A stretch of 64,000 nucleotides of DNA from Candidatus Tidjanibacter faecipullorum (GCA_019116245.1 DXCC01000031.1:21974-85973); one strand, 5' to 3'. Positions 7,798-16,833 are shown, numbered from the stretch's first letter. The notes: generated by a model not told the origin, from the sequence alone. Program-made: numbers and translations.

Positions 7798-9165
7798 ATG
7801 AAACATCTTTTGCCCGTATGCTTTTGTCTGGCGCTGAGTTTGACGGCCAACGGCCAAACGCGCAAAGAGACGGCCTACGATGACGGATCGAAAAAATGGC
7901 CGGCCAAAGCCTATTTTCAGGGCGGCAAACTCCATTTCAAATCCGCCAACGACAAATTCCATCTTTGGTTCGACAACCGCATCTATATTGACGGTGCCTA
8001 TTACGATCCCACGACGGACGTCAGCACGCTGCAGTCGAAACCCAACAAGGATCTCGAAACGGACGACGGCCAGTTCCGGTTTGACAATGGCTTCGTCATC
8101 CGGCGCGCCCGGTTTGCCGTCAAGGCGACGCTCTATGAGCGCTGGTTCGCCGAGCTGGATCTCGATTTTGCCTACAACGAGGTGGAGATCAAGGATATGT
8201 TTCTCGGTTATCAGTTCAACGACCGCTTTTCGATCAAGGCAGGAAACTTCAAGGAGCCCATGTCGATGGAACGCATGACCTCGTCGAAATACCTAACCTC
8301 CATGGAGCGCCCCATGGTGATCGACATGTTTGCCGGCGGCCGTCGCCTTGGTGTGGCCGCAACCGGGTGGGGTAAGCATTGGTGGGCCTCGGCCGGCCTG
8401 TTCGGTCGCGAGGTGGACATCATCCAGAAGGAGAAAAACCGGGGCAGTGACGGCTACGGTGTATCCGGGCGCGTGGCCTGGTCGCCCATTCTGCGCGACG
8501 ACTGGACCCTCCATATCGGTGGATATGCCTCCTGGCGCCGCCCCGATGCTACCGGTACCCGGGACCGGATGGTCGAGTTCCGGACCTTCCCCGAAAGCCG
8601 CGTCGATCGCCGGCGGTTCGTGCGGGCCGAAATTGAGAATGTCAACAACTATGCGGTGCTCGGCCTCGAACTGGCCGCCCGGTGGAACAAGCTGCTCCTG
8701 TACGGTGAGTATGTCTATACGACCCTGTCGCGGTATGGCTATGAGAACGGCAGCAGGGTGCCCCTCAAAAACGCCGTATTCAACGGCTGGTATGTGACCG
8801 CTTCCTACATGATCCTCGGCCAAAACCGGCAGTATGCGCCCGAGGATGCCGAATTCGGCCCTATGAATGTCCGGAAGAAGGGTGGAAACCTCGAGTTGGC
8901 AGCCCGCGTAAGCACCGTGAACCTCAATGATTTCAATGATCCGACTGCCTATATCACCGGCGGCAAGGCCATCAACTACAGCGCATCGCTCAACTGGTAT
9001 CCCGTGCGGAACGTTCTGGTCGGACTGAACTACACCTTTGTGGACAACGACAAGTATGCCGATGACAAGGGGCATATTACCTGCAACGGCAGGCCGCTCA
9101 GCCAGAGTCTGCGGAATGGGTTGGACTTCAGTGTCTTCCAGATGCGGCTGATGGTTTCGTTCTAA
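7798..9165 (+). CDS. Phosphate-selective porin O/P family outer-membrane protein
   Basis: 455-residue beta-barrel protein. The signal peptide MKHLLPVCFCLALSLTANGQ is followed by alternating aromatic strands. Features typical of the OprP/OprO family (PF07396) include FRFDNGFVIRRARFAVKATL, ERWFAELDLDFAYNEVEIKD, SIKAGNFKEPMSMERMTSS and a terminal aromatic Phe (RLMVSF). The family forms anion- or phosphate-preferring trimeric pores. A lipoprotein and a phosphoesterase gene follow on the same strand 29 bp and ~1.5 kb downstream, suggesting capture of phosphate released outside the cell. The start at 7798 is chosen for the signal peptide. Confidence 0.88.
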   Translation: MKHLLPVCFCLALSLTANGQTRKETAYDDGSKKWPAKAYFQGGKLHFKSANDKFHLWFDNRIYIDGAYYDPTTDVSTLQSKPNKDLETDDGQFRFDNGFVIRRARFAVKATLYERWFAELDLDFAYNEVEIKDMFLGYQFNDRFSIKAGNFKEPMSMERMTSSKYLTSMERPMVIDMFAGGRRLGVAATGWGKHWWASAGLFGREVDIIQKEKNRGSDGYGVSGRVAWSPILRDDWTLHIGGYASWRRPDATGTRDRMVEFRTFPESRVDRRRFVRAEIENVNNYAVLGLELAARWNKLLLYGEYVYTTLSRYGYENGSRVPLKNAVFNGWYVTASYMILGQNRQYAPEDAEFGPMNVRKKGGNLELAARVSTVNLNDFNDPTAYITGGKAINYSASLNWYPVRNVLVGLNYTFVDNDKYADDKGHITCNGRPLSQSLRNGLDFSVFQMRLMVSF

Positions 9166-9194
9166 GTGAAAATTTTTCCAAAACACATAGCATC

Positions 9195-10676
9195 ATGAAA
9201 ATTGCAAATTGGTTTATGGCCCTGACGGCTGTCGCCATGCTGGGCGTGGGCTGCAAAACCGACAAGGAACCGGTGATTCCCCCGGTGTCGGACGGTGACT
9301 ATACCGGTGTCGTACTGAATGAAATCTGTGGCGGTGCGGCCGACAACAAGGATGACGACTGGGTAGAAATTTACAATATGTCGGATGTCACCGTCGATCT
9401 GACCGGCGTTCAGCTGATGAAGATCGACGAAGACAATCTTTCCGAAATCCTGTGCACCCTGTTGACCGGTACGCAGATTGCTCCCCGCGGCTATCTGGTG
9501 GTTTCCAAGCAGAGCGGCGCTTTCTCGGCCGGTATTTCCAATTCCAAGAAGGTGTCGATCGTGCTGATCACGCCCTCGGGCGAGAATGAAATCGACCGTT
9601 TCGATCGCGATGCGGCCGTCGGCGAGGGACAGAGCCACGAACTGGGCGGAAGTTATGCCCGCATTCCCGACGGCACGGGGGCGTGGACGATTGTGGCCCG
9701 GAGTACGCAGGGTGCTGCCAACAGCAATGAAGCGCCTCAGCCCGACGACACCGACTATTCGGGTCTGGTGCTCAATGAAGTGTGCGGCGGTGCGGTTGAC
9801 AATGACGAGGACGACTGGATCGAACTCTACAACAACGGTACGGAAACCCTGGATCTGGCCGGTGTGAAGATTCTCAAGACCGATGAGGAGGGGGTTACGG
9901 AAACCATCGCCACGCTGCCCGAAGGAACGACGGTCGAGGCCGGCGGTTACCGCGTGTTCGGCAAACTTGACGGTCAGCTGTCCAAAAAGATTTCCAACTC
10001 CAAACAGGTGGTCATTGCCGTGATGACGCCGGCCGGTGAGCCGATCGACGCTTTTGACCGTGACGCGGAGGTGGGCACCGATCAGGGGCATGAACTGGGC
10101 GGAAGCTATGCCCGCATTCCCGATGTGACGGGCGGCTGGGCCGTTGTGGCACAGAGCACCCGCGGTGCGGCCAATACGGACGCGACGGTCGATCCCGATC
10201 CGACTCCTTCCTCGCCCTATGAGGGTTTGGCTCTCAACGAACTGAACGGCAACGACAAGTTCATCGAACTGTACAACGGGTCCGCGAGCGACATGGATAT
10301 TTCGGGTGTGCAGCTGCGCAAGGATGACGAGGAGATCATCTATGTGGCTCCGCAGGGGACGACGATTCCGGCCGGCAGTTTCCTGTCGCTGGCAGGCAAT
10401 GCCGAGGATTATGCGGACGGCTTCACCAGCGGTCTGTCGGCCGACAAGTCGGTGATGATCCAGCTGCTCGATCCGGAGGGCGTGCAACTCGATGTGTTCA
10501 AGAACCTGAGTGCTTCGCAGGGCGAAGTCTGGGGAGAGGATGACGGCCTGTACAACGGTAAGAAGCCCGAAAAGGTGTCGTTCGGCCGTTTCCCCGATGG
10601 CGTGGGCGACTGGTATCTGACGGCTCCGACCTCCGGGGCGGCGAACGGTGAAGGAACGGAAAAGATCGAGTGGTAA
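9195..10676 (+). CDS. Lipoprotein with three lamin tail domains
   Basis: 493-residue predicted surface or periplasmic lipoprotein with lipobox LGVGC (Cys20). Three tandem lamin-tail-domain (LTD) repeats begin near residues 36, 191 and 346: each starts Y-x-G-(V/L)-x-LNE and continues (D)W(V/I)E(I/L)YN, then L-x-GV-x-(L/I). Repeats 1 and 2 also share LGGSYARIPD and TQGAAN/TRGAAN, so they come from internal duplication; the third is shorter in the middle. Bacterial LTDs often accompany secreted nucleases and phosphatases as binding modules. The stop overlaps the phosphoesterase start (TAATG), giving coupling. Confidence 0.85.
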   Translation: MKIANWFMALTAVAMLGVGCKTDKEPVIPPVSDGDYTGVVLNEICGGAADNKDDDWVEIYNMSDVTVDLTGVQLMKIDEDNLSEILCTLLTGTQIAPRGYLVVSKQSGAFSAGISNSKKVSIVLITPSGENEIDRFDRDAAVGEGQSHELGGSYARIPDGTGAWTIVARSTQGAANSNEAPQPDDTDYSGLVLNEVCGGAVDNDEDDWIELYNNGTETLDLAGVKILKTDEEGVTETIATLPEGTTVEAGGYRVFGKLDGQLSKKISNSKQVVIAVMTPAGEPIDAFDRDAEVGTDQGHELGGSYARIPDVTGGWAVVAQSTRGAANTDATVDPDPTPSSPYEGLALNELNGNDKFIELYNGSASDMDISGVQLRKDDEEIIYVAPQGTTIPAGSFLSLAGNAEDYADGFTSGLSADKSVMIQLLDPEGVQLDVFKNLSASQGEVWGEDDGLYNGKKPEKVSFGRFPDGVGDWYLTAPTSGAANGEGTEKIEW

Positions 10677-11743
10677 TGAAACGGTTGTTGCTGACGCTGA
10701 CCGTGATCCTGTTGGGCTTGCCGATGGTGCATGCCCAACAGATCCGTTTTGTATTCATGTCCGATCCGCACTATGGCCTGGAGCGCGAGTTCCGGGGACG
10801 GGAGGCTCGGGCCGAAGAGGTGAACCGGGTGATGGCCGGCGCAGTAGCTGCTCTGCCCGGCGAACGGCTGCCCGACGACGGGGGTGTCGGGGCGGGCGAG
10901 GCGATCGGGCCGCTCGACTTTGTCGTGTGCGGTGGCGACATAGCCAATCGTATGGAAGACGGCGTGCAGCCGGCTGCGGAGTCGTGGCGGGAGTTTGCCG
11001 CCACCTGGCTGGCGCCCGACATGCCCCGCGTGTGGATGCTGGCGGGCAACCACGACCTGTCGAATGCTATCGGCTATGTACGGCCCATGACGCCCGAACG
11101 GGATGCAACCTGTGCCGCAGAGATCTTCAACCGCACCATGCATCCCGATACGCTGCGCACGGCCGCCACGTTCGATTATGCGACCGACAAGGTCCACTAT
11201 GTGGTGGATGTGTCGGGCGTCCGGTTCGTTTTTGCCGGCATGTGGCCCGATACGCCCACGCGGCGCTGGCTGGATGAAGCACTGGCCGGCAGCGATCGTC
11301 CCTGCCTGCTCTTCACCCATTCGGAGCCGGATGCCGAGGCCAAACAGTTCATCAACCCCTACGGCGACCACTCGATCAACGCTACGGACCGTTTCGAAAA
11401 CTTGATCTGCGATACCTGCAGCGTGGCTCGCGGTGGAACGCCCCGCAGGGAGTATGGTCAGCTGGCTGCTTTTCTGGCCGGGCATCCGACGATCGTCGCC
11501 TGGTTTCACGGCAATACCAACTACAACGAATTCTATACCTGGGAGGGGCCGGATCACAAGGTGGCGGTGCCCGTTTTCCGGGTCGATTCCTCCATGAAGG
11601 GCGAAATATCCGGTACGGACGAGTCCATGCTCTCCTTCCAGGTGGTGTGCATCGACGTTGCCACCCGCCGGATGACGGTGCGCGAATATTTCTGGAACCG
11701 CACACCGGGCGAGTGGGGAGCATCCGCCACCGTGACGTTATAG
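10676..11743 (+). CDS. Secreted calcineurin-like metallophosphoesterase
   Basis: 355 residues with an N-terminal signal peptide (MKRLLLTLTVILLGLPMVHA). Metal-binding motifs of the calcineurin-like superfamily are in order: SDPHYG (Asp30, His32), GGDIAN (Asp88), GNHD (Asn125, His126), FTHSEPD and FHGNTNYN near the C-terminus. Hydrolysis of phosphoesters in the periplasm or outside is expected; the substrate is unknown. The start ATG shares a base with the upstream TAA, so expression is coupled to the LTD lipoprotein. With the OprP-like porin two genes upstream this fits phosphate scavenging. Confidence 0.87.
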   Translation: MKRLLLTLTVILLGLPMVHAQQIRFVFMSDPHYGLEREFRGREARAEEVNRVMAGAVAALPGERLPDDGGVGAGEAIGPLDFVVCGGDIANRMEDGVQPAAESWREFAATWLAPDMPRVWMLAGNHDLSNAIGYVRPMTPERDATCAAEIFNRTMHPDTLRTAATFDYATDKVHYVVDVSGVRFVFAGMWPDTPTRRWLDEALAGSDRPCLLFTHSEPDAEAKQFINPYGDHSINATDRFENLICDTCSVARGGTPRREYGQLAAFLAGHPTIVAWFHGNTNYNEFYTWEGPDHKVAVPVFRVDSSMKGEISGTDESMLSFQVVCIDVATRRMTVREYFWNRTPGEWGASATVTL

Positions 11744-11853
11744 ACGGAGGAAAGTGCAGTCAGGGGACAGAAGGCGTGGCGTTCTGCCCCCTGATTGGTG
11801 TGGGACGCGTCTTGATCCGTTGCGGCGGGGGGGCGGAACCTGTAAAATAATCC

Positions 11854-11861
11854 TATCTTTG
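11854..11861 (+). promoter_or_regulatory. -7 box of the 123-residue gene
   Basis: TATCTTTG, 22 bp before the ATG at 11884. No convincing -33 element. Confidence 0.6.
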
Positions 11862-11883
11862 TTAGGTAAACTCCTCAGTATTT

Positions 11884-12255
11884 ATGGTTACCGGCAATTT
11901 CAACTCTTTGGCCTTTTTCCGTGCCTACTACCACATTCCAGCCAGCCGGAAGCTGGCCTGGGCGCTGATCGTCGAACAGGCGCAGGGGCTCCAGAAGGTG
12001 CGCCTCGGCGTGGTCTTCTGTCAGCAGCCGCATGTATATATCGACGTGGCCATGCGTCGGTTCTTTACGGAAGCAACCATCGGCAACGGCATGCTGTCCC
12101 GCAGGGTGTTTCCGGCCCGGCGCATCGCGCGGCAGGACGAGTATCTCTACGTGACCGACAACGGACTCTCCGCCGCCTTCTCCAAATCCTATATCCGGGA
12201 TATCTATTTTACCGCGGTCTATTCACCCGAACTGATGCGTCAGGTGCTCTATTGA
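11884..12255 (+). CDS. Hypothetical protein, 123 residues
   Basis: Not recognised. The protein is basic and aromatic-rich, without signal peptide or long hydrophobic helix. Segments such as FNSLAFFRAYYHIP, VYIDVAMRRFFTEATIGNG and FPARRIARQDEYLYVTDNG look like a compact alpha/beta domain. It has its own -7 box and a strong terminator, so it is a real single-gene unit rather than a chance frame. Confidence 0.65.
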   Translation: MVTGNFNSLAFFRAYYHIPASRKLAWALIVEQAQGLQKVRLGVVFCQQPHVYIDVAMRRFFTEATIGNGMLSRRVFPARRIARQDEYLYVTDNGLSAAFSKSYIRDIYFTAVYSPELMRQVLY

Positions 12256-12273
12256 CCGGCGTGCACGATCTCG

Positions 12274-12315
12274 GCCGCCCCGGAGTGTGTCCTGCACGCC
12301 GGGGCGGCTTGTTTT
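12274..12315 (+). terminator. Terminator after the 123-residue gene
   Basis: Stem GCCGCCCCGG pairing with CCGGGGCGGC (12274-12283 with 12299-12308), followed by TTGTTTTG. Confidence 0.75.
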
Positions 12316-12363
12316 GTGAGAAGCGTGGGGGAGTGAACGCGTCTGGCGTGATGTTGTGCGGTG

Positions 12364-12385
12364 AATAGTTTGAAATCAAACTATT
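12364..12385. promoter_or_regulatory. Palindromic operator of the MarR efflux operon
   Basis: Perfect inverted repeat with 10-bp arms, AATAGTTTGA and TCAAACTATT, separated by AA. It covers the -33 box and half of the spacer of the operon promoter. The TTTGA-n2-TCAAA core is typical of MarR-family sites, so autorepression by the next gene is the likely role (inference). Confidence 0.75.
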
Positions 12386-12399
12386 TTCAAGTATCTTTG
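12369..12399 (+). promoter_or_regulatory. Promoter of the MarR-TolC-HlyD-MFS operon
   Basis: -33 TTTG (12369-12372), 19-bp spacer and -7 TATCTTTG (12392-12399), an ideal match. The left half is buried inside the palindromic operator. Confidence 0.8.
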
Positions 12400-12427
12400 C
12401 GGCCCGATTACAGTATCTAGACCCGTT

Positions 12428-12861
12428 ATGACCTGTTCCGTTCCCGAATTGTTTCATCAGATTCTGAAAGTGAGGGCCGCTTTCCGGTCCGCCATGGCCA
12501 AGAGCCTGAAGGCGCACGACATTGACTTGTCGTTCGAGATGCTGCAGATTCTGCACAAGCTCCGGCAGCGGCAGGGGGTGACCCAGCAGGCACTGGCCGT
12601 CAGTACGGTGCGGGACAAGGCCAGCCTGACCAGTCTGCTTAACAACATGGAGCAGCGGGGACTGGTGGAGCGGCGCACGCTGGCCGAGGATGGGCGCAGC
12701 AAACTGATTTTTTGAGCCGGCAGGGTGAGGAGCTGGCCCGGCAGGTACAGCCGCTGGTGGATGAGGTGTACGGCTATGCCGAGGCAAAGGTGAATGGAGA
12801 GGCCGTGGCAGCTGCCATCGCCGTATTGGAGGAGGTGTATGAGACGTTGGAGCGCTATTAG
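12428..12861 (+). pseudogene. MarR-family repressor, frame broken at a T6 run
   Basis: The first frame (12428-12715) encodes 95 residues of a winged-helix MarR protein: LSFEMLQILHKLRQRQGVTQQALA, then DKASLTSLLNNMEQRGLVERR and DGRSKLIF, then TGA. One base back, the other frame continues SRQGEELARQVQPLVDEVY to ERY and stops at 12859-12861, which supplies exactly the missing C-terminal dimerisation helix. The break lies at ATT TTT TGA (T6 run); a seventh T or a -1 slip on TTT gives continuous LIFLSRQ. It could be a sequencing error, a phase switch, recoding or true loss. The operator upstream suggests it normally represses this operon. Confidence 0.8.
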
Positions 12862-14158
12862 TCTGGGCCTGTTGCTGGGACTCTGTACGTCCGGAGCGGT
12901 CCAGGCGCAGCCGGCGGACACCATTCGGCTGACCGTCGAGCAGCTCTTCGACCGGGGCACCTCCTGCAACCTGCAGCTGCAGGCCGACCTGCTCAAGGAG
13001 CGCATGGCCGAGGAGCGTCGCAAGGATGCCCGCAAGCAGGCCTATCCGGATGTGGAAGTCGAACTGGCCGGCGGCGTGATCGGGCAGCCGGTGGTTTTCC
13101 TCCACGGCTTGACCGATCCGACCTATCCGGAGACGCCGGACTGGTCGCAGGATTACGGCATCGTGTTCCGGCAGCCCATCTACAAGTCCGGCAAGATTAC
13201 GCTCGGCATCCAGAAGGCCGAACTGGAGCGGCAGATCGCCGTGCTGGAAACGGCCGAGGATGATGCCTCGGTCAAACTGGGGCTGTTGCAGCAGTATCTG
13301 AACCTTTTTTGCCTCTACAAACAGCAGGAGCTGCTGTCCTACAAGATCCGGGAGTCGGAACGGCGGCTGATCGACATCCGGCAGATGAAGCGCGAGGGGC
13401 TTATCACCAACAACGACGTGCTGCGCAGCGAGCTGCAGCTGACCGACGACCAGCTGGCGCTCACGGAGGTGAACGACGGCATTCTGCTGGTCTCCCAGCA
13501 GCTGGCCATTCTGCTGGCGCTGGACGAGGAGGCGGTCATCCGTCCCGACGAACAGTTTCTCGACCATGTGGTGCCGGAGGTGGAGGACTACGAACGGTAT
13601 GTGTCGGCCGCCTATGCTGCCAATCCCGCCATGCAGGTGCTCGGCAAACGGATCGAACTTTCGCGCAACAACATCCGGTATGTCCGCTCGGATAATCTGC
13701 CTTCGCTCTATCTGGAGGGCGGCAACACCTTTGCCCGGCCGATTACGCGCACGATGGTGGACCTGTACAACAATGCGTGGCGGATCGGCCTGACGCTGAA
13801 CATTCCCGTGTCGGCCTTCTACAAGAACCGGCACCGGCGGGCCGAGGCCGAGCAGCAGCTCCGGCTGGCGATCAACCAGGAGGAGCAGGGGCGGCAGCAG
13901 ATCCGCATGCAGATCCGGACCGCCTTTCTGAAACACAAGGAGGCGCTCGAGCGGGCCGCCCGCATGAAACTCTCCATCGAACAGGCGCGGGAGAACTACC
14001 GCATCATGGAGAACCGCTACATGAACCAGCTGGTGATTCTGACCGACCTGCTGGATGCCAGTTCGCTCTACATGAATGCCGAGCTGCAGGCCATCACGGC
14101 CCGGACACAGGTCATCTATACCTACTACGAATTGCAGAAGATCTGCGGAAATCTTTAG
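12839..14158 (+). CDS. TolC-family outer-membrane efflux protein
   Basis: 439 residues with a signal peptide (RRWSAISLGLLLGLCTSGAVQA) and long alpha-helical repeats typical of the outer-membrane channel of tripartite pumps (conserved ENRYMNQLVILTDLLDA near the C-terminus). The ATG at 12839 is preceded by a strong GGAGGAGG ribosome site and lies inside the 3' end of the shifted marR frame, which argues that this frame is or was translated. It is followed 12 bp later by the membrane fusion protein. It exports substrates together with the next two genes. Confidence 0.93.
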   Translation: MRRWSAISLGLLLGLCTSGAVQAQPADTIRLTVEQLFDRGTSCNLQLQADLLKERMAEERRKDARKQAYPDVEVELAGGVIGQPVVFLHGLTDPTYPETPDWSQDYGIVFRQPIYKSGKITLGIQKAELERQIAVLETAEDDASVKLGLLQQYLNLFCLYKQQELLSYKIRESERRLIDIRQMKREGLITNNDVLRSELQLTDDQLALTEVNDGILLVSQQLAILLALDEEAVIRPDEQFLDHVVPEVEDYERYVSAAYAANPAMQVLGKRIELSRNNIRYVRSDNLPSLYLEGGNTFARPITRTMVDLYNNAWRIGLTLNIPVSAFYKNRHRRAEAEQQLRLAINQEEQGRQQIRMQIRTAFLKHKEALERAARMKLSIEQARENYRIMENRYMNQLVILTDLLDASSLYMNAELQAITARTQVIYTYYELQKICGNL

Positions 14159-14170
14159 GAAGAACTCGCT

Positions 14171-15241
14171 ATGGCAAGAACGCATAACAAACGATACATC
14201 GCGCTGAAACGGCAACGCAACCGGAACATCATCCTCAATACCGTGTGTGCGGTGTTCTTTCTGGCCGGTGCGCTTTGGTTCGCCCGCTTTTTCCTGAACC
14301 ATCTGCGCTACGAAATGACCAACAACGCCTACGTCGATCAGTACATCGTACCGGTCAATATCCGGGTGTCGGGGTTCATTCGCGAGATCTGTTTCTCGGA
14401 ACACCAGTATGTCCACCGGGGCGACACGCTGCTGGTGTTGGATGACCGGGAGTACAAGATTCGCCTGCAGGAGGCCGTGGCCGCGCTGATGGATGCCGAG
14501 AATACGAAGGAGGTGCTCCATTCGGTGGTCAATACGGCGCGGATCAACGTGGCCGTGCAGGACGCCAACATGGCGGAGGCCCAGGCCCAGCTTTGGCAGA
14601 CGGAGCAAGACTACCACCGCTACGAGCGGCTGCTGGCTGACGAGGCGGTTTCTCGGCAGCAGTTCGAGCAGATGAAGGCCTCCTACGATGCCTCGCAGGC
14701 GCGTTTCGAGGCGCTGAAGCAGCAGCGTGAGACGGCCCGCTCGCAGAGCGACGAGGCGGCCAAGCGGGCGGCGGGTGCCGATGCGACCATTCTGCATTGC
14801 GAGGCCGAACGGGACATGGCCGAACTGAATCTCTCCTACACGGTGGTGACCGCCCCTTTCGACGGATATATGGGGCGGCGTTCGCTCGAGGAGGGACAGT
14901 ACATCCAGGCGGGGCAGAGCATCTCCTATCTGGTGCGCGAGAATCAGAAATGGATTACGGCCAACTACAAGGAGACCCAGATCGGAAACATCTACCTCGG
15001 ACAGAAAGTAAGAATCAAGGTGGATGCCTACAAGGACAAGAAAATCATGGGGATCGTGACGGCCATCTCGGAGGCGACCGGATCGAAATACGCCCTGATT
15101 CCGACGGACAATTCGGCCGGCAACTTCGTGAAGATCCAGCAGCGCATTCCGGTGCGGATCGACCTGGTGGATGTGGAAAAGGAGGATCTCGACCTGCTCC
15201 GGGCCGGCATGATGGTTGAGGTGGCGGCGATCAAGCGATGA
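14171..15241 (+). CDS. HlyD/EmrA-type membrane fusion protein
   Basis: 356-residue periplasmic adaptor. A single N-terminal membrane helix (about residues 18-38) follows a basic cytoplasmic start. The biotin-lipoyl half motif NNAYVDQYIVPVNIRVSGFI is followed by a coiled-coil hairpin (about 90-210, rich in A/Q/E) and the second lipoyl part TVVTAPFDGYMGRRSLEEGQ. This is the EmrA/HlyD layout that links an MFS pump to TolC. It overlaps the next gene by 4 bp. Confidence 0.94.
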   Translation: MARTHNKRYIALKRQRNRNIILNTVCAVFFLAGALWFARFFLNHLRYEMTNNAYVDQYIVPVNIRVSGFIREICFSEHQYVHRGDTLLVLDDREYKIRLQEAVAALMDAENTKEVLHSVVNTARINVAVQDANMAEAQAQLWQTEQDYHRYERLLADEAVSRQQFEQMKASYDASQARFEALKQQRETARSQSDEAAKRAAGADATILHCEAERDMAELNLSYTVVTAPFDGYMGRRSLEEGQYIQAGQSISYLVRENQKWITANYKETQIGNIYLGQKVRIKVDAYKDKKIMGIVTAISEATGSKYALIPTDNSAGNFVKIQQRIPVRIDLVDVEKEDLDLLRAGMMVEVAAIKR

Positions 15242-16833
15242 AACGGTACGTGCTGAATGTCCCGGTCCGGCCGTGGGTGCCGCAGTGGGTGGCGCTGGGG
15301 ATGATGTTTCTCATCCTGCTCTCCGTACTGATGATCAACGGTGCCTATGTGGGCAGCAGTATTGATGTGTCCGGAGCGCTGGGCACCACCCGCGAGGATA
15401 TCATGATGGCCTACTATGCCTGCTCGGTCGGTATGGTGGTGGCCAATCCATTTGTGCAGAAAATCAGGCAGATGCTGACATCCAAATCGCTGCTGCTGGC
15501 CGATATGGGGGCGCAGGTGGTTCTGGCACTGATCTGTGCACGGACCGATGCCGTGGAGATCATCATTCTGTGCAGTTTCCTGATCGGCGTGCTCAAAACG
15601 TTTCTGTTGCTGGAGTTCATCATTCTGATGACCCCGTTCTTCAGTCCGGGCAACGTGCGCAGCGAATGTTACTCGTGGTTCTATCCGATCGTGTTCGGAG
15701 GCGGCCAGCTGTCGGTACCGCTGACGGCCTGGCTGGCCAATACCTACCATTGGCAGTATACCTACTATTTTGTCATCGTCCTGTTGCTGCTGACCATGGC
15801 CTGCGTGGTTGTCTTCTTCCACAACGGCCGGTTACCGCGCATGACCGTGCTGCGGGAAATCAACTACCGGAGCCCCTTTCTGCTCAGCGTGGCTTTTCTG
15901 ATGATCGTCTATGTGGGTACCTACGGAAAGAATGCCGACTGGTTTGCCAACCGCTACATCACGCTGTTTGCGGTGCTCGGTGCGGTGACGCTGCTGCTGT
16001 TCATCGTCAGTCAGCGCTATGCACGCCATCCGTATGTCAGTTTCCAGCCCTTCCGCCATATCAATTCGGTGGTGGGGTATCTGTTCACGTTTCTCTGCCT
16101 TTTTCTCAACAGCGACACCACGCTTGTCAACAGTTATGTGCAAAACATTCTGAATGTGGATAATGTGCATGCCAATCTCCTGGGATTGTTTACCATTCCG
16201 GGGTATGTGATTGCCGGCGTGATTGCCTTCTGGTGGTTTCGCTGGCAGCGGTGGCGCTTCCGCTATCTGATTGCGGCCGCCACGGGGCTGTTTGCCTGCT
16301 ATTTCGCCTCCCTGTACTGGGGTATCGGACCCGACAGCCGCTATGAGGCCCTGTTCCTGCCCATGATTGTCAAGGGGATGGGAATGATGCTTTGCGTGAT
16401 TGCCTTCGGCGTCTACACGGCCGAAAAACTGGATGCCCGCTACCTGGTCTCCAACACCTTCTTCATGATTTCCGTGCGGTCGTTGCTGACGCCGGTGTTT
16501 GCCTATTCGTTCTGCAACAACATGCTCTATCAGGTGCAGCAGCGGAGCATGGGGCGGCTGGTCGAACACCTGACGCTGACCGATCCCCAGGCCGTGCAGC
16601 GTTATGCCGAACTGATGCAGGGCGGCATGGGGCAGGGTTATCAACAGGCGGTGCAGATGGCCAACAGCAACCTGTATGCGCTGCTCCAGACCCAGGGACT
16701 GCTGTTGAGCCTGAAGATTCTGTTTGGCTATCTGCTGCTGGCGGCCGTGGTGCTGGCAGTGGCTTCGGCCCTGATTCCGTTCCACCAGACCGTTCGGGTG
16801 CCTGTGGTGCGCGCCGGAACCGACATGGCGTGA
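15238..16833 (+). CDS. MFS drug efflux transporter, DHA2 (EmrB-like)
   Basis: 531-residue inner-membrane protein with about 14 hydrophobic helices, as in the 14-TMS DHA2 group. Start MKRYVLNVPVRPWVPQWVALGMMF. The ATGA overlap with the fusion-protein gene and the marR-tolC genes upstream define a complete EmrAB-TolC type pump. The sequence is divergent from classical EmrB and lacks an obvious copy of the usual motif C, so the substrate cannot be named. Proton-driven export of hydrophobic compounds or bile-type stressors is the family expectation. Confidence 0.88.
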   Translation: MKRYVLNVPVRPWVPQWVALGMMFLILLSVLMINGAYVGSSIDVSGALGTTREDIMMAYYACSVGMVVANPFVQKIRQMLTSKSLLLADMGAQVVLALICARTDAVEIIILCSFLIGVLKTFLLLEFIILMTPFFSPGNVRSECYSWFYPIVFGGGQLSVPLTAWLANTYHWQYTYYFVIVLLLLTMACVVVFFHNGRLPRMTVLREINYRSPFLLSVAFLMIVYVGTYGKNADWFANRYITLFAVLGAVTLLLFIVSQRYARHPYVSFQPFRHINSVVGYLFTFLCLFLNSDTTLVNSYVQNILNVDNVHANLLGLFTIPGYVIAGVIAFWWFRWQRWRFRYLIAAATGLFACYFASLYWGIGPDSRYEALFLPMIVKGMGMMLCVIAFGVYTAEKLDARYLVSNTFFMISVRSLLTPVFAYSFCNNMLYQVQQRSMGRLVEHLTLTDPQAVQRYAELMQGGMGQGYQQAVQMANSNLYALLQTQGLLLSLKILFGYLLLAAVVLAVASALIPFHQTVRVPVVRAGTDMA

